From positions 103,403-167,402 of the forward strand of contig JAKPQH010000137.1 in NCBI GenBank assembly GCA_029580855.1: DNA of 64,000 nucleotides. The letters run 5' to 3'. Below the pieces are notes generated by a model. The model did not search any database. It saw only the letters and a program-made list of their open reading frames with translations, and was not told the DNA's origin. Source of the DNA: a bacterium (GTDB taxonomy: Bacteria; Methylomirabilota; Methylomirabilia; Methylomirabilales; 2-02-FULL-66-22). The stretch's first letter is position 1; the number at the start of each line of letters is the position of its first letter. A program made the position numbers and the translations under genes. Shown in pieces: positions 35,709 through 46,878 of this stretch.

Positions 35709-36408
35709 GGTGCGGAACCTCTCGGTCCATTATCAGGGCGCGATCGCGGTCGACGGGGTGTCTCTCGCGGTCGCGCAGGGCGAAGCCGTCTCCATCATCG
35801 GCCCCAACGGCGCCGGGAAGACATCGCTCTTGCGCGCCATCTCCGGGCTGGTTCCCTACGCGGGCGACGTCCGGTATGGGGGAACCTCTCTTCTCGGAAT
35901 GCGACCGGACCGCATTGTCCGGGCCGGCCTGGTGCATTGCCCCCAGGCCGGAGAACTGTTCGGCGAGATGACGGTCGAAGAGAACCTGGAGCTCGGCGCA
36001 TACACGATCCGGGATGCGCAGCGGACCCGGGATGCGATGGAGCGGGTACACGCGCTCTTCCCCCAGCTCTGGGATCGCCGGAGCCAGTTGGCCACGACGC
36101 TGAGCGGGGGCGAGCGCCAGATGCTCGCCATCGGGCGGAGCCTCATGAGTCAGCCCCGCCTGCTGATGATGGACGAGCCGTCGCTGGGACTGTCGCCGCT
36201 GATGCGGGACCGGATCCAGGATAGCATTCAACGCATCCACCAGGAGTGGAACCTCTCCATCATTCTGGTCGAGCAGGATTCCGCCTTGGCTTTGGAGGTG
36301 GCGCAGCGGGTGTACATCCTCGACAGCGGCCATCTGGTCAAAGAGGCGGCTCCCGAGACGATCGCTGCAGACGCGACGCTTCGCGAGGTGTACCTTGGGG
36401 TGGGTTGA
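35701..36408 (+). CDS. livF: LivF-type ABC ATPase (2)
   Basis: A 235-residue ATPase with Walker A IGPNGAGKTSLLRAISG, signature LSGGERQMLAIGRSL, Walker B RLLMMDEPSLGLSP and the LivF-typical LVEQD. The start is TTG at 35701, seven bases after AAAGGAG and overlapping livG by eight bases; a GTG three codons later is the alternative. Unlike the first operon's livF, it ends normally with no ligase attached. Confidence 0.92.
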   Translation: MLEVRNLSVHYQGAIAVDGVSLAVAQGEAVSIIGPNGAGKTSLLRAISGLVPYAGDVRYGGTSLLGMRPDRIVRAGLVHCPQAGELFGEMTVEENLELGAYTIRDAQRTRDAMERVHALFPQLWDRRSQLATTLSGGERQMLAIGRSLMSQPRLLMMDEPSLGLSPLMRDRIQDSIQRIHQEWNLSIILVEQDSALALEVAQRVYILDSGHLVKEAAPETIAADATLREVYLGVG

Positions 36409-36440
36409 GCCGATTCGCCACGGAGGGCACCCGTCTGTTT

Positions 36441-36493
36441 GTCGGGCAGGCAAGGGGCACCGGGGACCCGAGACCTCCGGCCGGCTGCCCGAC
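36441..36493. terminator. Hairpin between convergent livF and formamidase genes
   Basis: GTCGGGCAG (36441-36449) pairs with CTGCCCGAC (36485-36493), with G/C-rich inner pairing in the 35-base loop. It lies between two convergent genes, so it may end both. No T tract. Confidence 0.35.
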
Positions 36494-36537
36494 CTACGGG
36501 ACAGCGCCGTCGCCACGCCGGCGCAAGACTCACAATT

Positions 36538-37488
36538 CTACGTGAAAACGTGCTTTGGGATCATGGCGTGGACACCCTTGTTCGTGTCCACGATCTGTGT
36601 CACGCGGAGGTCCACGGCCACGCTGGCAAACGCATAGGCGTCGTCTGCGGCCAGCCCCTTTACCTCGGCGAGAAAACGGATGGCGTCCCGCAGGGCGATT
36701 TTTGCCGCTTCGTCGAGATCGGGGTGGAAACCCATGGTGATCCAGTGGGTCGGCGTCTCGGCTTGCGGCCGCTCCAGCCGCAGGTCCCGTCGAACGACAA
36801 ACTGGAGCACGGCCTCCTCCAGTGCCGTCTCGATCGCGGTGACGTTGACCTCGCCGTCCCCCTGCGCCGCGTGCGCGTCGCCGGCCGAGAAGAGTGCGCC
36901 CGCCACGCTCACGGGCAGGAAAAGCGTCGTCCCCGTTCGCAACTCTTTGTTGTCCATGTTGCCGCCGAAATAGTCGGGAACCGCCGCGGGGCGCCGCTCG
37001 CCCGGCCTTGGTGCCACACCCATGACGCCGAGAAACGGGGCGAGCGGCAACGTGATACCCGGGGCGAATGCGGTCTCCCATCGTTCGCGGTCCAATCGGA
37101 AGGTCTTGACGCTCCCCGAGGGGAAGTCTTCCGGCAGACCACCGGTCCCCATGTGACCTGGCAGGTGGTAGTTCACCCCGAAATCGACCGGTATCAGTCG
37201 TCCGATCCGAACTTCGAGGACGTCCCCGGGTTCGGCGCCCGTGACAAAGATCGGCCCGGTCAGCGTCTGTCCGCCCACCTTTCGATCCGCATAGCCCTGG
37301 CGCAGGGCGAGCAGCTCCTCGACGGTCATGCCCCCTCGCAGCCGATCGTCCATAAGCATCATCGTGCTGAGATTGACCGTGTCCCCCGACAGAATCGTGA
37401 GCACCGGAGGAATGGTGCTATCGAAAAACCCCGTGTGAACGGTCCGCGGCGTCGCCGCCAATCGGTGTATTGTGCCCCCGTGCTGCAT
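36538..37488 (-). CDS. fmdA: Acetamidase/formamidase
   Basis: A 316-residue FmdA/AmdA-family amidase that hydrolyses formamide, acetamide or other short amides to ammonia and acid. Landmarks: TGPIFVTGAEPGDVLEVRIG near residue 77, FGVNYHLPGH, HMGTGGLPE, and the conserved GDAHAAQGDGEV near residue 200. The start ATG at 37488 is followed by a conserved HRLAATPRTVH stretch. It faces the second Liv operon, and such operons transport short amides in methylotrophs, so both may serve amide-nitrogen use. Confidence 0.9.
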   Translation of the reverse strand: MQHGGTIHRLAATPRTVHTGFFDSTIPPVLTILSGDTVNLSTMMLMDDRLRGGMTVEELLALRQGYADRKVGGQTLTGPIFVTGAEPGDVLEVRIGRLIPVDFGVNYHLPGHMGTGGLPEDFPSGSVKTFRLDRERWETAFAPGITLPLAPFLGVMGVAPRPGERRPAAVPDYFGGNMDNKELRTGTTLFLPVSVAGALFSAGDAHAAQGDGEVNVTAIETALEEAVLQFVVRRDLRLERPQAETPTHWITMGFHPDLDEAAKIALRDAIRFLAEVKGLAADDAYAFASVAVDLRVTQIVDTNKGVHAMIPKHVFT

Positions 37489-37560
37489 CGTAGACCTCGT
37501 TTCAAGAGGGTGGCATCCGATGCCGGAGAGCGCAAGAACCGCGCTTCCCGACGCCCTGGG

Positions 37561-39384
37561 TCACCCCGACGACGGATCGGGGTCGCCGTGCCCGCGGATG
37601 CATGCCAGAAACCGCGGACCCAGCTCCTGAAGCTTGCGCAGGCCCACCCCTTTGATCTGCAGGAACGCCTCCGGCGTGGTGGGCCGCTCGTGCGCCATCG
37701 CGCGGAGGCTCGCGTCGCTGAAGATGAGGTACGGCGGGATGCCCCGCTCCTCGGCCATGGCCCGGCGGAGGGCGCGGAGCGCCTCGAACAGTTCGTCGTC
37801 GCGCGTTGCGCCGCCCGGCCCCGCCGGCACCGGAGGACGGACCGGGCGAGGGCCGCCCGCCGGTCTGGCGACGGCCCTTGTGAGCGTCACCGCCTCGTCG
37901 CCCAGCAGGACGCGCCGGCCCCGGACGGTCACGGCCAGCGTCGGATACTCATCCCCGTCTCGGGCCAAACAACCCTGCGCCTCCAGCTCTGCGAGCCAGC
38001 CCCGCAGGGTGGCCTTCGGAACCTGGCGCAACCGACCGTACGCCGCCAAGCGGTTATGGCGGAGCCTGGCGACCCGGGCGGTCTCCGCGCCCCGCAGAAC
38101 GTCCGCCACGTAGTCGGCCCCGAACCGCCCGCCCGTCTCGAGGACACACGCCAGGATCTGGCCTGCCAGCTCCGCCGAGCCGTCCTCCGTCGTCACTTCC
38201 CCCAGACAGACATCGCACGCCCCGCACGACGCGGCCCCGTATGTCTGGCCGAAGTACTCCACCAGCGAGCGGTGCCGGCAGGCGACAGCCTGGCAGTACC
38301 CGTACATCTCGCCAAGCTTGGGGATCGCGCCCGGTGCCGGCAATCCCTCCGCCATCAGGATGGACCGCCACAGACCGTAATCTCCGCCGGAGTACAGCAG
38401 CAGACACTCCGCCGGCAGGCCGTCGCGCCCGGCCCGACCCGCCTCCTGCTGATAGTGCTCGATGGACTTGGGCATCCCGGCGTGGATCACGAACCGGACG
38501 TCGGACCGATCGATCCCCATCCCGAAGGCGACCGTGGCCACCACCACATCGGCGCGCTCCGCGATGAACTCGTCCTGGGCCCGCTTGCGCTCGGCGTCGG
38601 CCAGCCCGGCGTGATACCGCACGGCGCGGAGGCCCCGCCGCCGCAGGGCCTCGGAAAGCTGGTCCACCTCCGCGCGGCGGATACAGTAGACGATCCCGGC
38701 CTCCCCCCGATGCCGGTCCAGCGCCTCTATCACCTGCCGCAGCCGGTCGGTGCGCCGGCGGACCCGATAGACCAGGTTCGACCGATCGAAGCTCCCCACG
38801 AGAATCGCCGGGTTCCGCAGCGTCAGCTCCGCGGCAATGTCGGTGCGCACGCGCGGCGTGGCCGTCGCCGTGAAGGCGTGAATGGCCACGTCCGGAAACG
38901 CCTCCCGCAGCACGCCGAGCTGGCGATACTCCGGTCGGAAATCGTGTCCCCATTGACTGATGCAGTGCGCCTCGTCGATGGCGAAAAAAGCGACCCCCGC
39001 CCGCCGCAGCAGACCCAGACAGGTGGGAAGCACCAGGCGTTCCGGGGCCACGTAGAGCAGGCGGTACTGTCCGCGGGCCGCGCCCGCCTCCACCGCGCGC
39101 CGCTCGTCGGCGCCGAGGCTGCTGTTCAAAAACGCCGCCGGCACCCCGACCGCGGCGAGGCCGTCCACCTGATCCTTCATCAGGGAAATCAGCGGCGACA
39201 CCACCACGGCCAGCTTCCCGATCGACGCCGCCGGCGCCTGATAACAGAGCGATTTCCCGCCTCCCGTCGGCAGGACAACGATGGAGTCCCGCTGCGCCAG
39301 CACCGCCCCGATGGCCTCTTCCTGCAAGGGAAGCAGCGCGTCGTAGCCCCACACCTGTTTTACGACCCGCCTGACGTCGTCCAC
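37561..39384 (-). CDS. recQ: ATP-dependent DNA helicase RecQ
   Basis: A 607-residue 3'-5' helicase. Helicase core: PLQEEAIGAVLAQRD near residue 18, Walker A LPTGGGKSLCYQAPA, DEAH box FAIDEAHCISQWGHDFRP, FTATATPRVR, and VATVAFGMGIDRSDVRFVIH. The RQC zinc cysteines are YCQAVACRHR and CGACDVC. The C-terminus has an HRDC domain (LRALRRAMAEERGIPPYLIF). I chose the GTG at 39384; the frame is open upstream but only through the dispersed repeat, which ends 22 bases before the start. RecQ unwinds forks and recombination intermediates. Confidence 0.94.
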   Translation of the reverse strand: MDDVRRVVKQVWGYDALLPLQEEAIGAVLAQRDSIVVLPTGGGKSLCYQAPAASIGKLAVVVSPLISLMKDQVDGLAAVGVPAAFLNSSLGADERRAVEAGAARGQYRLLYVAPERLVLPTCLGLLRRAGVAFFAIDEAHCISQWGHDFRPEYRQLGVLREAFPDVAIHAFTATATPRVRTDIAAELTLRNPAILVGSFDRSNLVYRVRRRTDRLRQVIEALDRHRGEAGIVYCIRRAEVDQLSEALRRRGLRAVRYHAGLADAERKRAQDEFIAERADVVVATVAFGMGIDRSDVRFVIHAGMPKSIEHYQQEAGRAGRDGLPAECLLLYSGGDYGLWRSILMAEGLPAPGAIPKLGEMYGYCQAVACRHRSLVEYFGQTYGAASCGACDVCLGEVTTEDGSAELAGQILACVLETGGRFGADYVADVLRGAETARVARLRHNRLAAYGRLRQVPKATLRGWLAELEAQGCLARDGDEYPTLAVTVRGRRVLLGDEAVTLTRAVARPAGGPRPVRPPVPAGPGGATRDDELFEALRALRRAMAEERGIPPYLIFSDASLRAMAHERPTTPEAFLQIKGVGLRKLQELGPRFLACIRGHGDPDPSSG

Positions 39385-39405
39385 CCGGCCCCCGCGCCCG
39401 CGGCG

Positions 39406-39544
39406 GGCTGCCGAAACGGGCCCATCTGCTGCGTTGGTCCGCCTCGGCGCCCGCTGCGACGTACCTCGGAAACGCCCGCACCCAGCGGACTGGGTGCCCC
39501 GGCCTCCGGCGTGCCGCCGTGTATCCGGACCCGTTTGAGCCGCC
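39406..39544. repeat. Dispersed palindromic element, copy D
   Basis: The best-preserved copy. Ends GGCTGCCGAAACGGGCCC (39406-39423) and GGACCCGTTTGAGCCGCC (39527-39544) are imperfect inverted repeats. Inside are CATCTGCTGCGTTGGTCCGC and a hairpin CACCCAGCGGACTGGGTG (39479-39496). It lies directly upstream of recQ. Confidence 0.65.
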
Positions 39545-39753
39545 GGATCGAGACCGAATGTTTCGGCACCTTGCGAAGAACTCGCCGGTCTTGTCGCGCG
39601 CATGGGATTCTACGCCGAAAGCGGCCGAACGCAAGACGCGTGGCGGTCTTGGCGCGCGTGGCGAGAGGGATGCTTTGGACGGAAACGACGGCCCCTCGAG
39701 CGATTCAAGGCGCCGGACGCCTCGCCCGGGAGGACAATGATTGATCGGGGCAG

Positions 39754-40209
39754 CTATCCCTTGCGGTCCGGCGGGCGCGCAGGGGATTGCGGCTCGGGTT
39801 TGCGGCCGTCCGACGCGCGGGATGGCGAAGACATCCCCGATTTACTCCGGTCCGCGGACCCGGGACGAGCCGGAGCGGAGGCATGCGCCGGGTCTTCCGG
39901 ACCCCGCACCTCCACCTGCAGCAAGAAGGTTCGGGTGTCGCCGGGCGGAATCGCCCCAACGCCCACCACGTGCTTGGCGACGACCGTCCCCTGCGCATCG
40001 CGGACCTGCACGAGCACCGAGTACTCCCACGTTTCGCTGGAAGAATGGTGAATCGTGCCCTCGACGCACAGGGGACAGATCGCCGGAGCTTGCGTCGCCG
40101 TGGCGGAGTCAAAGCGCAGACGGCGCTGGCACGCCGGACAGTTCACGGCGCTCCGCAGAATCCGCTGCCCGCAGTGAGGACAATTCCATGCCTCACCCAC
40201 TGGCGCCAT
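39754..40209 (-). CDS. Zinc-ribbon protein of unknown function
   Basis: A 151-residue protein. The N-terminus is a double-CxxC zinc ribbon, WNCPHCGQRILRSAVNCPAC, followed by a third pair, ICPLC. The middle is a beta-rich domain (WEYSVLVQVRDAQGTVVAKH) similar to FxLYD-type folds, and the last 50 residues are disordered and Pro/Ser-rich. It starts six bases after the bactofilin gene and is surely co-transcribed. I cannot assign a function. Confidence 0.75.
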   Translation of the reverse strand: MAPVGEAWNCPHCGQRILRSAVNCPACQRRLRFDSATATQAPAICPLCVEGTIHHSSSETWEYSVLVQVRDAQGTVVAKHVVGVGAIPPGDTRTFLLQVEVRGPEDPAHASAPARPGSADRSKSGMSSPSRASDGRKPEPQSPARPPDRKG

Positions 40210-40215
40210 GGACGC

Positions 40216-40743
40216 TTACCGTGTCGCCGGACGAGCGCCGCCCTCCATCGGCGGGGCATCTTCCACGATCTCGCCTTCTTTCCAACCGAACTCGACCTTT
40301 CCGCGCATCTTGGACCCCGCGGCAACCGCCAGGCTCCCCGCTTTCAGGTCACCGATGAGTGTGCCGGTCTCCTTGAACTCCACGCGGGAGGTCGCAACGA
40401 TCTGGCCGCGCACCTCGCCGCCCACAAAAACGGACTCGGCGCGCACCTCGCCATGGACCGCCGCGCCCGATTCCACCGTGAATTCCCCTTTGACGTTGAC
40501 GTTGCCCTTGAATCGGCCGGCCACGCGGACGTTGCCGCTTCCTTCGATCTTCCCCTCGATGGTCAGACCGGACGACAGTATGGACTCAGCCGGCTTTACG
40601 GGCGCCGACATCCTGGGCGGTTCCTCGGAGCGTCGCGGCGGACTGGGGGGTGCGGTTGCTCCCATTTCCTGAGACGGGCCGCTCTTCGGCTCGGGTTGGG
40701 CGCCAGGTTCGTCTTTCCTCGGGGTCTGTGTGAACAACGCCAT
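40216..40743 (-). CDS. Bactofilin-family polymer-forming cytoskeletal protein
   Basis: A 175-residue bactofilin. Residues 1-50 are a disordered Pro-rich tail. Residues 52-150 form the beta-helix made of short hydrophobic rungs (SILSSGLTIEGKIEGSGNVR, GRFKGNVNVKGEFTVESGA, GEVRAESVFVGGEVRGQI). Bactofilins polymerise without nucleotide into filaments that place envelope enzymes and shape cells. The start ATG follows GGAGG. It is the first gene of a pair with the zinc-ribbon protein. Confidence 0.9.
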   Translation of the reverse strand: MALFTQTPRKDEPGAQPEPKSGPSQEMGATAPPSPPRRSEEPPRMSAPVKPAESILSSGLTIEGKIEGSGNVRVAGRFKGNVNVKGEFTVESGAAVHGEVRAESVFVGGEVRGQIVATSRVEFKETGTLIGDLKAGSLAVAAGSKMRGKVEFGWKEGEIVEDAPPMEGGARPATR

Positions 40744-41084
40744 GTCGTAGCCCTCCAATTGCGAGTCCGCGTTCCCTGCTTGGCCGGATCTCTGCCTCAG
40801 CAACCGCCACGCGCGTAAGCGAGCGTTCAAGTAGGCACACCACGCCCCTCCGCGCCTGCGGTGCTCCTAGACCCTGGCAGCTTTCGTGCCCGAGGCTAGC
40901 TCACACGACCAAGGTGACGGATCTCAAAAGAAACCGAGGTTTGCGCGATCGCGGAAACCCAACCACATCGGACAAAAAGTCCCAGACGGCCATTGATACC
41001 CTGTAAGAGTTACACGCGGCCGTCGACCGGTACCCTGCCGGAGACCGCGCTTCCTGGCCGCGGCAACCCGTTTGTCGAGCCCGC
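40744..41084. other. Intergenic region upstream of bactofilin pair
   Basis: About 340 bases without a supported gene. It should hold the promoter for the leftward bactofilin pair, but I see no convincing -35/-10 set. The only clear structures are a short CGCGATCGCG palindrome near 40947 and some A/T-rich tracts. Confidence 0.4.
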
Positions 41085-42002
41085 TCACACCGCTCGCAGC
41101 CCGCGGACCGTCTCGGCGATTCGCCGGATATGCGCCGGGGTGCTCCCGCAGCAGGCACCCACGATGCGGGCGCCGGCGGCTACGATGGCCGGAAAAGCCG
41201 CGGCCATGGCATCGGGGCTCAAATCGTAGACCGTTTTGTCGCCGACGACCTTGGGGATGCCGGCGTTCGGGTAGGCGGCCAAGAAGGCCGAGGTGGTTGT
41301 CCGCATCTCCGCCAAGATGGCGGGAACGCGGCCGGGCCCCCCGTCCCCGCAGTTGCACCCCACGATATCGGCGCCCGCCTCGACAAGCGTCGCGGCAGCG
41401 TCGGCCGGACTCGTCCCCCACATCGTCCGATCGACGCCTCTGACCTGATTGAACTGAAATGTCATGCTGCACATGACGGGGAGGCCGGTGGCGTCTTTGG
41501 CCGCTTTGATGGCCAGGACCGCCTCGTCCGGTATCATCATCGTCTCGATGGCGAAAAGGTCGACGCCTCCGGCCGCCAGGGCCTGGGCTTGTTCGCGGAA
41601 ACTCTCGTAGAAGAGATCGGCGGGAGTATCACCGAGCGGCTCGAAGGTATCGGGCAAGTGGCCGGTCGGCCCCATCGACCCCGCCACGTACCCGCCGGGC
41701 GGACAGACACCCCGCGCCAGGCGGGCCGCCTGCTCGTTCAGCTCGCGACAACGGCCCTCCAGACCGAAGGCCTTGAGCTTCAGGCGTGTCCCACCGAAGC
41801 TGTTGGTCTCCACCAGGTCGCTCCCCGCGTCGAAGTAGGCGCGATGAATACCCTGGAGCACGTCCGGGCGCTCGGCGTTCCACAGTTCGGGGCACGCTCC
41901 CGGCGTCAGCCCCGCCTGAAAGAGCATCGTCCCCATGGCACCGTCGAACACCAAGACCTCATCCTTCAACCGCTCGAGCAGGGCTTGCCCACGAGATACC
42001 AT
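41085..42002 (-). CDS. Homocysteine S-methyltransferase family protein
   Basis: A 305-residue single-domain methyltransferase equal to the N-terminal domain of MetH. Landmarks: VLVFDGAMGTMLFQAGL near residue 15, LVETNSFGGTRLKLK, and the zinc ligands CNCGDG and GACCGSTPAHIR. These enzymes move a methyl group onto a thiol such as homocysteine, usually from a corrinoid protein or S-methyl donor. No corrinoid or folate domain is attached, so the methyl donor must come from elsewhere. Start 42002 follows GGAGGG. Confidence 0.88.
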   Translation of the reverse strand: MVSRGQALLERLKDEVLVFDGAMGTMLFQAGLTPGACPELWNAERPDVLQGIHRAYFDAGSDLVETNSFGGTRLKLKAFGLEGRCRELNEQAARLARGVCPPGGYVAGSMGPTGHLPDTFEPLGDTPADLFYESFREQAQALAAGGVDLFAIETMMIPDEAVLAIKAAKDATGLPVMCSMTFQFNQVRGVDRTMWGTSPADAAATLVEAGADIVGCNCGDGGPGRVPAILAEMRTTTSAFLAAYPNAGIPKVVGDKTVYDLSPDAMAAAFPAIVAAGARIVGACCGSTPAHIRRIAETVRGLRAV

Positions 42003-42081
42003 TCGCCCTCCGCTGTTCTCTCGGCGACTCAAACGCCGAGCCAACGGATGCCCATACGCTTCACAACCGGGTACCCAGTGC

Positions 42082-43146
42082 TCACTCCAGCCGATCCGGC
42101 AGCTGAAGCTCCTTGGCCAGCTGCCGGAGTTGCTCCATGAGGGCCGGATTCACCGGGATCCCCTTCTCCCGCCGCTCCCGGATCTTGTAGAACTCCATCT
42201 CGCCGGGTAGCCAGATGCGATCCACGCCCTCCATCCGCTCCGATTCGCGGATCTCCCGGATCACCCGGTCCATCTCGCGCTTGAACGCGTGCGCCGGCTG
42301 GAAGTTGTCCACCCGCATCGCCAGGACCATGTGGCCGCTGTTGTTCCTGGTGGCGAAGTCCTGGGTGAAGTCGACGACATTGCGCCCGAAGGCCGCGCCG
42401 TTGAGCACGCCGGCGAGCATGCCGATGACCACGTTCAATCCGTACCCTTTGTAACCCCCGATCGGCAACAGGAATCCCTCCGAGGCGCGCTTCGGGTCGG
42501 TCAGGGGCTGCCCTTTTCGGTCGATCATCCACCCGATGGGCATCGTTTCCCCCTTCTGCGCGGCCAGCTTCACCTTCCCCGCCGCAGCCACCGTGGTCGC
42601 GATGTCCAGCGCGATGGGCGGCTCCGTCCCGGCAGGGATGGCGATGGAGATGGGATTGGTGCCGAGAATTCGCTCCACGCCGCCCCATGGCGGCATGTGG
42701 TTGCCGTTCGCCACGGTCATGTACATGCCCACCATGTCGTGCGCCACCGGCATGGTGGAGTAGACGGCGGCGCACCCCGCGTGATTGCCGTTAAAGGTGC
42801 CGACCCACGCCAGGCCGGCCTCTGCCGCCTTTTCGATCGCCAGCTGCGTGGCGTAGGTCATCACCACCTGGCCCATGGCGTTGTCACCGTCCACCAGCGC
42901 CGTCACCGCATTTTCCCGGACCGGGCGCACCTTCGGGCGAAGGTTGACCCCGCCCGCGCGGATCCGCTGGCAATAGTGGGGAAGCCGAAATATCCCGTGC
43001 GTGTCCACGCCGCGGAGGTCGGACTCGATCATCCTGACGGCGCAGGTCGCCGCATCCGACTCGGGGAGCCCGAGGGCCCCCAGGACACTCGCAATGAAGT
43101 CTTCCAGTCGCTGCACGGCCAAGGTGCGGGTTGTTCCCTCTGCCAT
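42082..43146 (-). CDS. Ldh-family (malate/L-lactate/ureidoglycolate) dehydrogenase
   Basis: A 354-residue NAD(P)-dependent 2-hydroxyacid dehydrogenase of the type II malate/lactate family, which is unrelated to classical MDH. Landmarks: ESDLRGVDTHGIFRLPHYCQ with the catalytic His, GNHMPPWGG, LGTNPISIAIPAG, DIATTVAAAGKV and GGYKGYGLNVVIGML. Such enzymes oxidise malate, lactate, ureidoglycolate, sulfolactate or imino acids. The start ATG follows GAGGAGGA. A promoter lies 86 bases upstream. Confidence 0.88.
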   Translation of the reverse strand: MAEGTTRTLAVQRLEDFIASVLGALGLPESDAATCAVRMIESDLRGVDTHGIFRLPHYCQRIRAGGVNLRPKVRPVRENAVTALVDGDNAMGQVVMTYATQLAIEKAAEAGLAWVGTFNGNHAGCAAVYSTMPVAHDMVGMYMTVANGNHMPPWGGVERILGTNPISIAIPAGTEPPIALDIATTVAAAGKVKLAAQKGETMPIGWMIDRKGQPLTDPKRASEGFLLPIGGYKGYGLNVVIGMLAGVLNGAAFGRNVVDFTQDFATRNNSGHMVLAMRVDNFQPAHAFKREMDRVIREIRESERMEGVDRIWLPGEMEFYKIRERREKGIPVNPALMEQLRQLAKELQLPDRLE

Positions 43147-43231
43147 CGTCCTCCTCCTCGTCGTCTCGACCGGTCGTCGCACGCCCCCAACGGACCGCCC
43201 CCCAGGCGCGGCGCTGCGCGGGTCCGGTGTG

Positions 43232-43261
43232 CTTATATCAGATGGCGCTCCCCCCCCGCAA
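43232..43261 (-). promoter_or_regulatory. Promoter of Ldh-family gene
   Basis: Minus-strand TTGCGG (43261-43256), 18 bases including a run of eight G, then TATAAG (43237-43232). Confidence 0.45.
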
Positions 43262-43376
43262 TGTCCGAAGACAGGCCGACAGACGGGACGCGGGGCCGGT
43301 GTGTCGTGTCCGGAGATTCGTCGCAACAACCGGGGTCGAGGCCCGGGACGTCGCAAACGCACTCCCCGGACGCACC

Positions 43377-46049
<2,673 letters not shown>

Positions 46050-46064
46050 TCGTCAATGCCCCCC

Positions 46065-46832
46065 TCACTGTTCCTGATAGTTCCAGAGCAGCCCGCCGTC
46101 GGCAACGAGGGTGGTGCCGGTGATGTAATCGGCGTCGCTGGAGGCGAGGAATGCCGCCACGCCGGCGATGTCGCTGGGCGCGCCCAGGCGCTTCAGAGGA
46201 ATGTTGCCGAGCAGCGCGCGCAGCTTCTCGGAGTCGTCCAGGAGCGCCCTGTTGATCGGCGTGGCGATGGCGCCGGGCGCGATGGAGTTGACCGTGATCC
46301 CGAAGGGCGCCAGCTCGATGGCCAGATTGCGGGTCATCATCCTGACCCCGCCCTTGCTCATCGCGTACGAGGTGAAGTGCGGGAACGGCAGCTCCTCGTG
46401 CACCGAGCTCATGTTGATGATTCTGCCCGGGCGCTTGGCGGCGAGGAGGTGCCGGACGAAGGCCTGCGTGGTGAAGAACAACCCTTTCAGATTGACGTCC
46501 ATCACGAAGTCGTAGTCGGTTTCGCTGACATCCCAGAAGTCCGCGCGCCTCTCGACCCCCGCGTTGTTGACCAGGATGTCGAGCGGCCCGAGCCGGGTCA
46601 CGGCGTCCGCGACCAGTCGGCGGACTTCCGTGACGCGGCTCAGATCCGCCTGGATGGCCGCGGTCCGCCGCCCGAGTTTGGCGATGCGTTCGACCACGGC
46701 CTGGGCTCCCTCCGGGTGACTCCGATAGTGAACCGCCACGTCGGCGCCTTCGTCGGCGAGGCGGAGCGCCACCGCCTCCCCGATGCCCTGGCTGCTCCCG
46801 GTGACCAGTGCCGTCTTGCCCTCGAGTCGCAT
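46065..46832 (-). CDS. SDR oxidoreductase, glucose 1-dehydrogenase-like
   Basis: A 255-residue classical SDR: cofactor motif VTGSSQGIGEAVALRLA, NNAG, catalytic Ser in INMSSVHEELPFP and YAMSK (Tyr-x3-Lys). The SSVHEELPFPHFTSYAMSKG stretch and the C-terminal GGLLWNYQEQ resemble Bacillus-type glucose 1-dehydrogenases, which make gluconolactone. It precedes the glucosidase gene in the same operon, so freed glucose could be its substrate. This is an inference. Confidence 0.85.
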   Translation of the reverse strand: MRLEGKTALVTGSSQGIGEAVALRLADEGADVAVHYRSHPEGAQAVVERIAKLGRRTAAIQADLSRVTEVRRLVADAVTRLGPLDILVNNAGVERRADFWDVSETDYDFVMDVNLKGLFFTTQAFVRHLLAAKRPGRIINMSSVHEELPFPHFTSYAMSKGGVRMMTRNLAIELAPFGITVNSIAPGAIATPINRALLDDSEKLRALLGNIPLKRLGAPSDIAGVAAFLASSDADYITGTTLVADGGLLWNYQEQ

Positions 46833-46878
46833 GGCTTCCCTCCCTGTGTTGTACCAGCCGCCGGGCTCATGGTCTCCG

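Noticed and set aside
39385..39603. N-terminal extension of recQ
   Set aside because: It runs through the dispersed repeat and gives no conserved residues; RecQ proteins start close to the PLQEEAI motif.
36439..39744. A plus-strand open frame of 1101 residues across formamidase and recQ
   Set aside because: It is antisense to two well-supported genes and has no conserved motif.
42055..42085. A GGGTACCC word near 42.07 kb as another dispersed-element copy
   Set aside because: Only one short word matches; no inverted ends or second hairpin.
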